Below, one piece after another: positions 5,616-6,413 of a stretch of 6,413 nt of DNA (its first letter is position 1; each line of letters begins with the position of its first letter). The DNA comes from Roseovarius sp. UBA3070. GTDB lineage: Bacteria; Pseudomonadota; Alphaproteobacteria; Rhodobacterales; Rhodobacteraceae. The stretch lies in NCBI GenBank assembly GCA_002366775.1, contig DFBW01000045.1:1-6413 (forward strand), read 5' to 3'. The notes beneath the pieces were generated by a model, which was given only the letters and a program-made list of their open reading frames with translations, did no database searches and had not been told where the DNA came from. Position numbers and translations under genes: made by a program.

Positions 5616-6395
5616 ATGACGGAACAAACCCAACATTACGATGATATGTTTGCCGGCCTCCTCGAAGAGATTTGGGGCGAAGGGTATCTTTCCCCCGGCG
5701 GCCCCAAGGAAGTGGCGCGTGTGCTATCCGGGCTTGATTTGACGGGCCTGCGCGTGCTCGACATCGGCTGTGGCACCGGGGCAATCACCCTGTCACTTGT
5801 GCGCGATCATGGCGCGGGACATGCAGTAGGCATTGATGTGGAGGGGCATGTTTGCATTGAAGCCCGCGCGCGCGCCGCCGGTGCCGGGGTCGCAGACCAG
5901 ATCGAGATCGTGCAGGTTAAGCCAGGCCCCTTCCCCTTTGAAGACGAAACATTTGATTTGGTCTTTTCCAAAGATTCGATCATTCACATTGCTGACAAAG
6001 AAGCGCTGGCACAGGACATCCACCGCGTATTGCGCCCCGGCGGCTGGTTTGCAGCCTCCGATTGGCTGACGTCACATGATGGTGCCATGTCACCGGCCAT
6101 GACCCGATATATAGAGCTTGAAGGCCTGGGGTTCGCCATGGCTTCGCCCGCGCGCTATGCCTCGGCGTTGCAGGCGGCAGGCTTTGGGGCGGTTGATACA
6201 ATCAGCCGCAACGCCTGGTATCTGGACACCGCCCGCGATGAACTGCAGATGCTGGCTGGCCCGCGCCGCGCAGAATTGGCGGGCAAATACGGGGTCGGCC
6301 TTGTGGCAGAAAATATTGCGGTCTGGCAGGCGATGATTGCTGTTCTGGAAACCGGTGAACTGTGCCCGCATCACCTGCGTGGCCAGAAACTCTAA
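5616..6395 (+). CDS. Class I SAM-dependent methyltransferase, phosphoethanolamine N-methyltransferase-like
   Basis: The protein has 259 residues. The Rossmann SAM-binding core is clear: motif I VLDIGCGTGAI (48-57), the acidic ribose-binding VGIDVE (71-76), FDLVFSKDSIIHI (113-125), and LRPGGWFAASDW (139-150). The N-terminus QHYDD...IWGEGYLSPGG (7-29) resembles the IFGENYISSGG region of Plasmodium PMT. Tyr8 lies 13 residues before the GE pair, as the PMT catalytic tyrosine does, and His124 in DSIIHI matches the catalytic histidine of DAILHL. The substrate could be phosphoethanolamine or another small amine; function beyond N- or O-methyl transfer is inference. The C-terminus (residues 232-259, AENIAVWQAMIAVLETGELC...) probably packs over the active site. 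An in-frame TAG at 5604-5606 makes ATG 5616 the earliest start; the ribosome site is weak (TAGG, about 8 nt upstream). It has its own transcription unit, separated from the bactofilin operon by a strong terminator. Confidence 0.88.
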   Translation: MTEQTQHYDDMFAGLLEEIWGEGYLSPGGPKEVARVLSGLDLTGLRVLDIGCGTGAITLSLVRDHGAGHAVGIDVEGHVCIEARARAAGAGVADQIEIVQVKPGPFPFEDETFDLVFSKDSIIHIADKEALAQDIHRVLRPGGWFAASDWLTSHDGAMSPAMTRYIELEGLGFAMASPARYASALQAAGFGAVDTISRNAWYLDTARDELQMLAGPRRAELAGKYGVGLVAENIAVWQAMIAVLETGELCPHHLRGQKL

Positions 6396-6399
6396 AACG

Positions 6400-6411
6400 T
6401 TTCGCGTAAAA
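6400..6411 (+). repeat. TTTCGCGTAAAA repeat, copy 2 (runs into window edge)
   Basis: The second copy of the 12-mer begins 5 bp after the methyltransferase stop codon. Its left context (AAAACG) differs from copy 1 (AAAGCA) only by two transitions, and its right context runs off the window after CC, so the full length of the repeat cannot be judged here. No terminator for the methyltransferase is visible before the edge. Confidence 0.5.
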
Positions 6412-6413
6412 CC

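Overview
The window looks like chromosomal DNA of an alphaproteobacterium, most likely a marine Rhodobacterales (Roseobacter-group) species. The evidence is the moderately high GC, GC-rich third codon positions, and gene families typical of that group: a DUF3971/AsmA-like protein, a Bcp-type peroxiredoxin, a DUF455 ferritin-like protein, a membrane-anchored M23 peptidase and a short Ala/Pro-rich bactofilin. No transposase, phage gene, CRISPR array, rRNA or tRNA was seen.

Layout. From the left edge to 1782, the minus strand carries the first 594 codons of a large AsmA/YhdP-like envelope protein; the rest lies outside the window. A 106-bp divergent intergenic region separates it from a plus-strand pair: bcp (1889-2350), and a DUF455 diiron-type protein (2347-3156) whose GTG start overlaps the bcp stop. 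A 200-bp gap with an 8-bp inverted repeat follows. Next come an M23 endopeptidase with a TTG start (3357-4679) and a bactofilin whose ATG lies inside the end of the peptidase gene (4669-5184). A strong intrinsic terminator (5206-5240) closes that operon. About 375 bp with no convincing gene follows. It holds a repeat copy, two small stem-loops and a doubtful 61-codon minus-strand frame. Last is an SAM-dependent methyltransferase (5616-6395), with a second copy of the same repeat 5 bp after its stop codon.

How the genes fit together. The M23 peptidase (cytoplasmic N-terminus, one membrane helix, coiled coil, periplasmic catalytic domain) and the cytoplasmic, membrane-associating bactofilin form a recognisable cell-wall morphogenesis pair: the bactofilin polymer would localise the hydrolase. 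The bcp-DUF455 pair is translationally coupled and suggests peroxide removal next to a di-metal protein of unknown role. The AsmA-like protein probably acts in envelope lipid homeostasis. The methyltransferase stands alone. Its sequence aligns well with the phosphoethanolamine N-methyltransferase family of Plasmodium and plants, including the Tyr/His pair used for catalysis there, which makes it the most function-rich unknown here.

Most of the window is ordinary core-genome content, and I see no clearly new defence or mobile system. The points most worth following are the PMT-like methyltransferase, the bactofilin/M23 pair and its upstream region, the repeat in the non-coding DNA around the methyltransferase, and the unexplained 5250-5615 segment.
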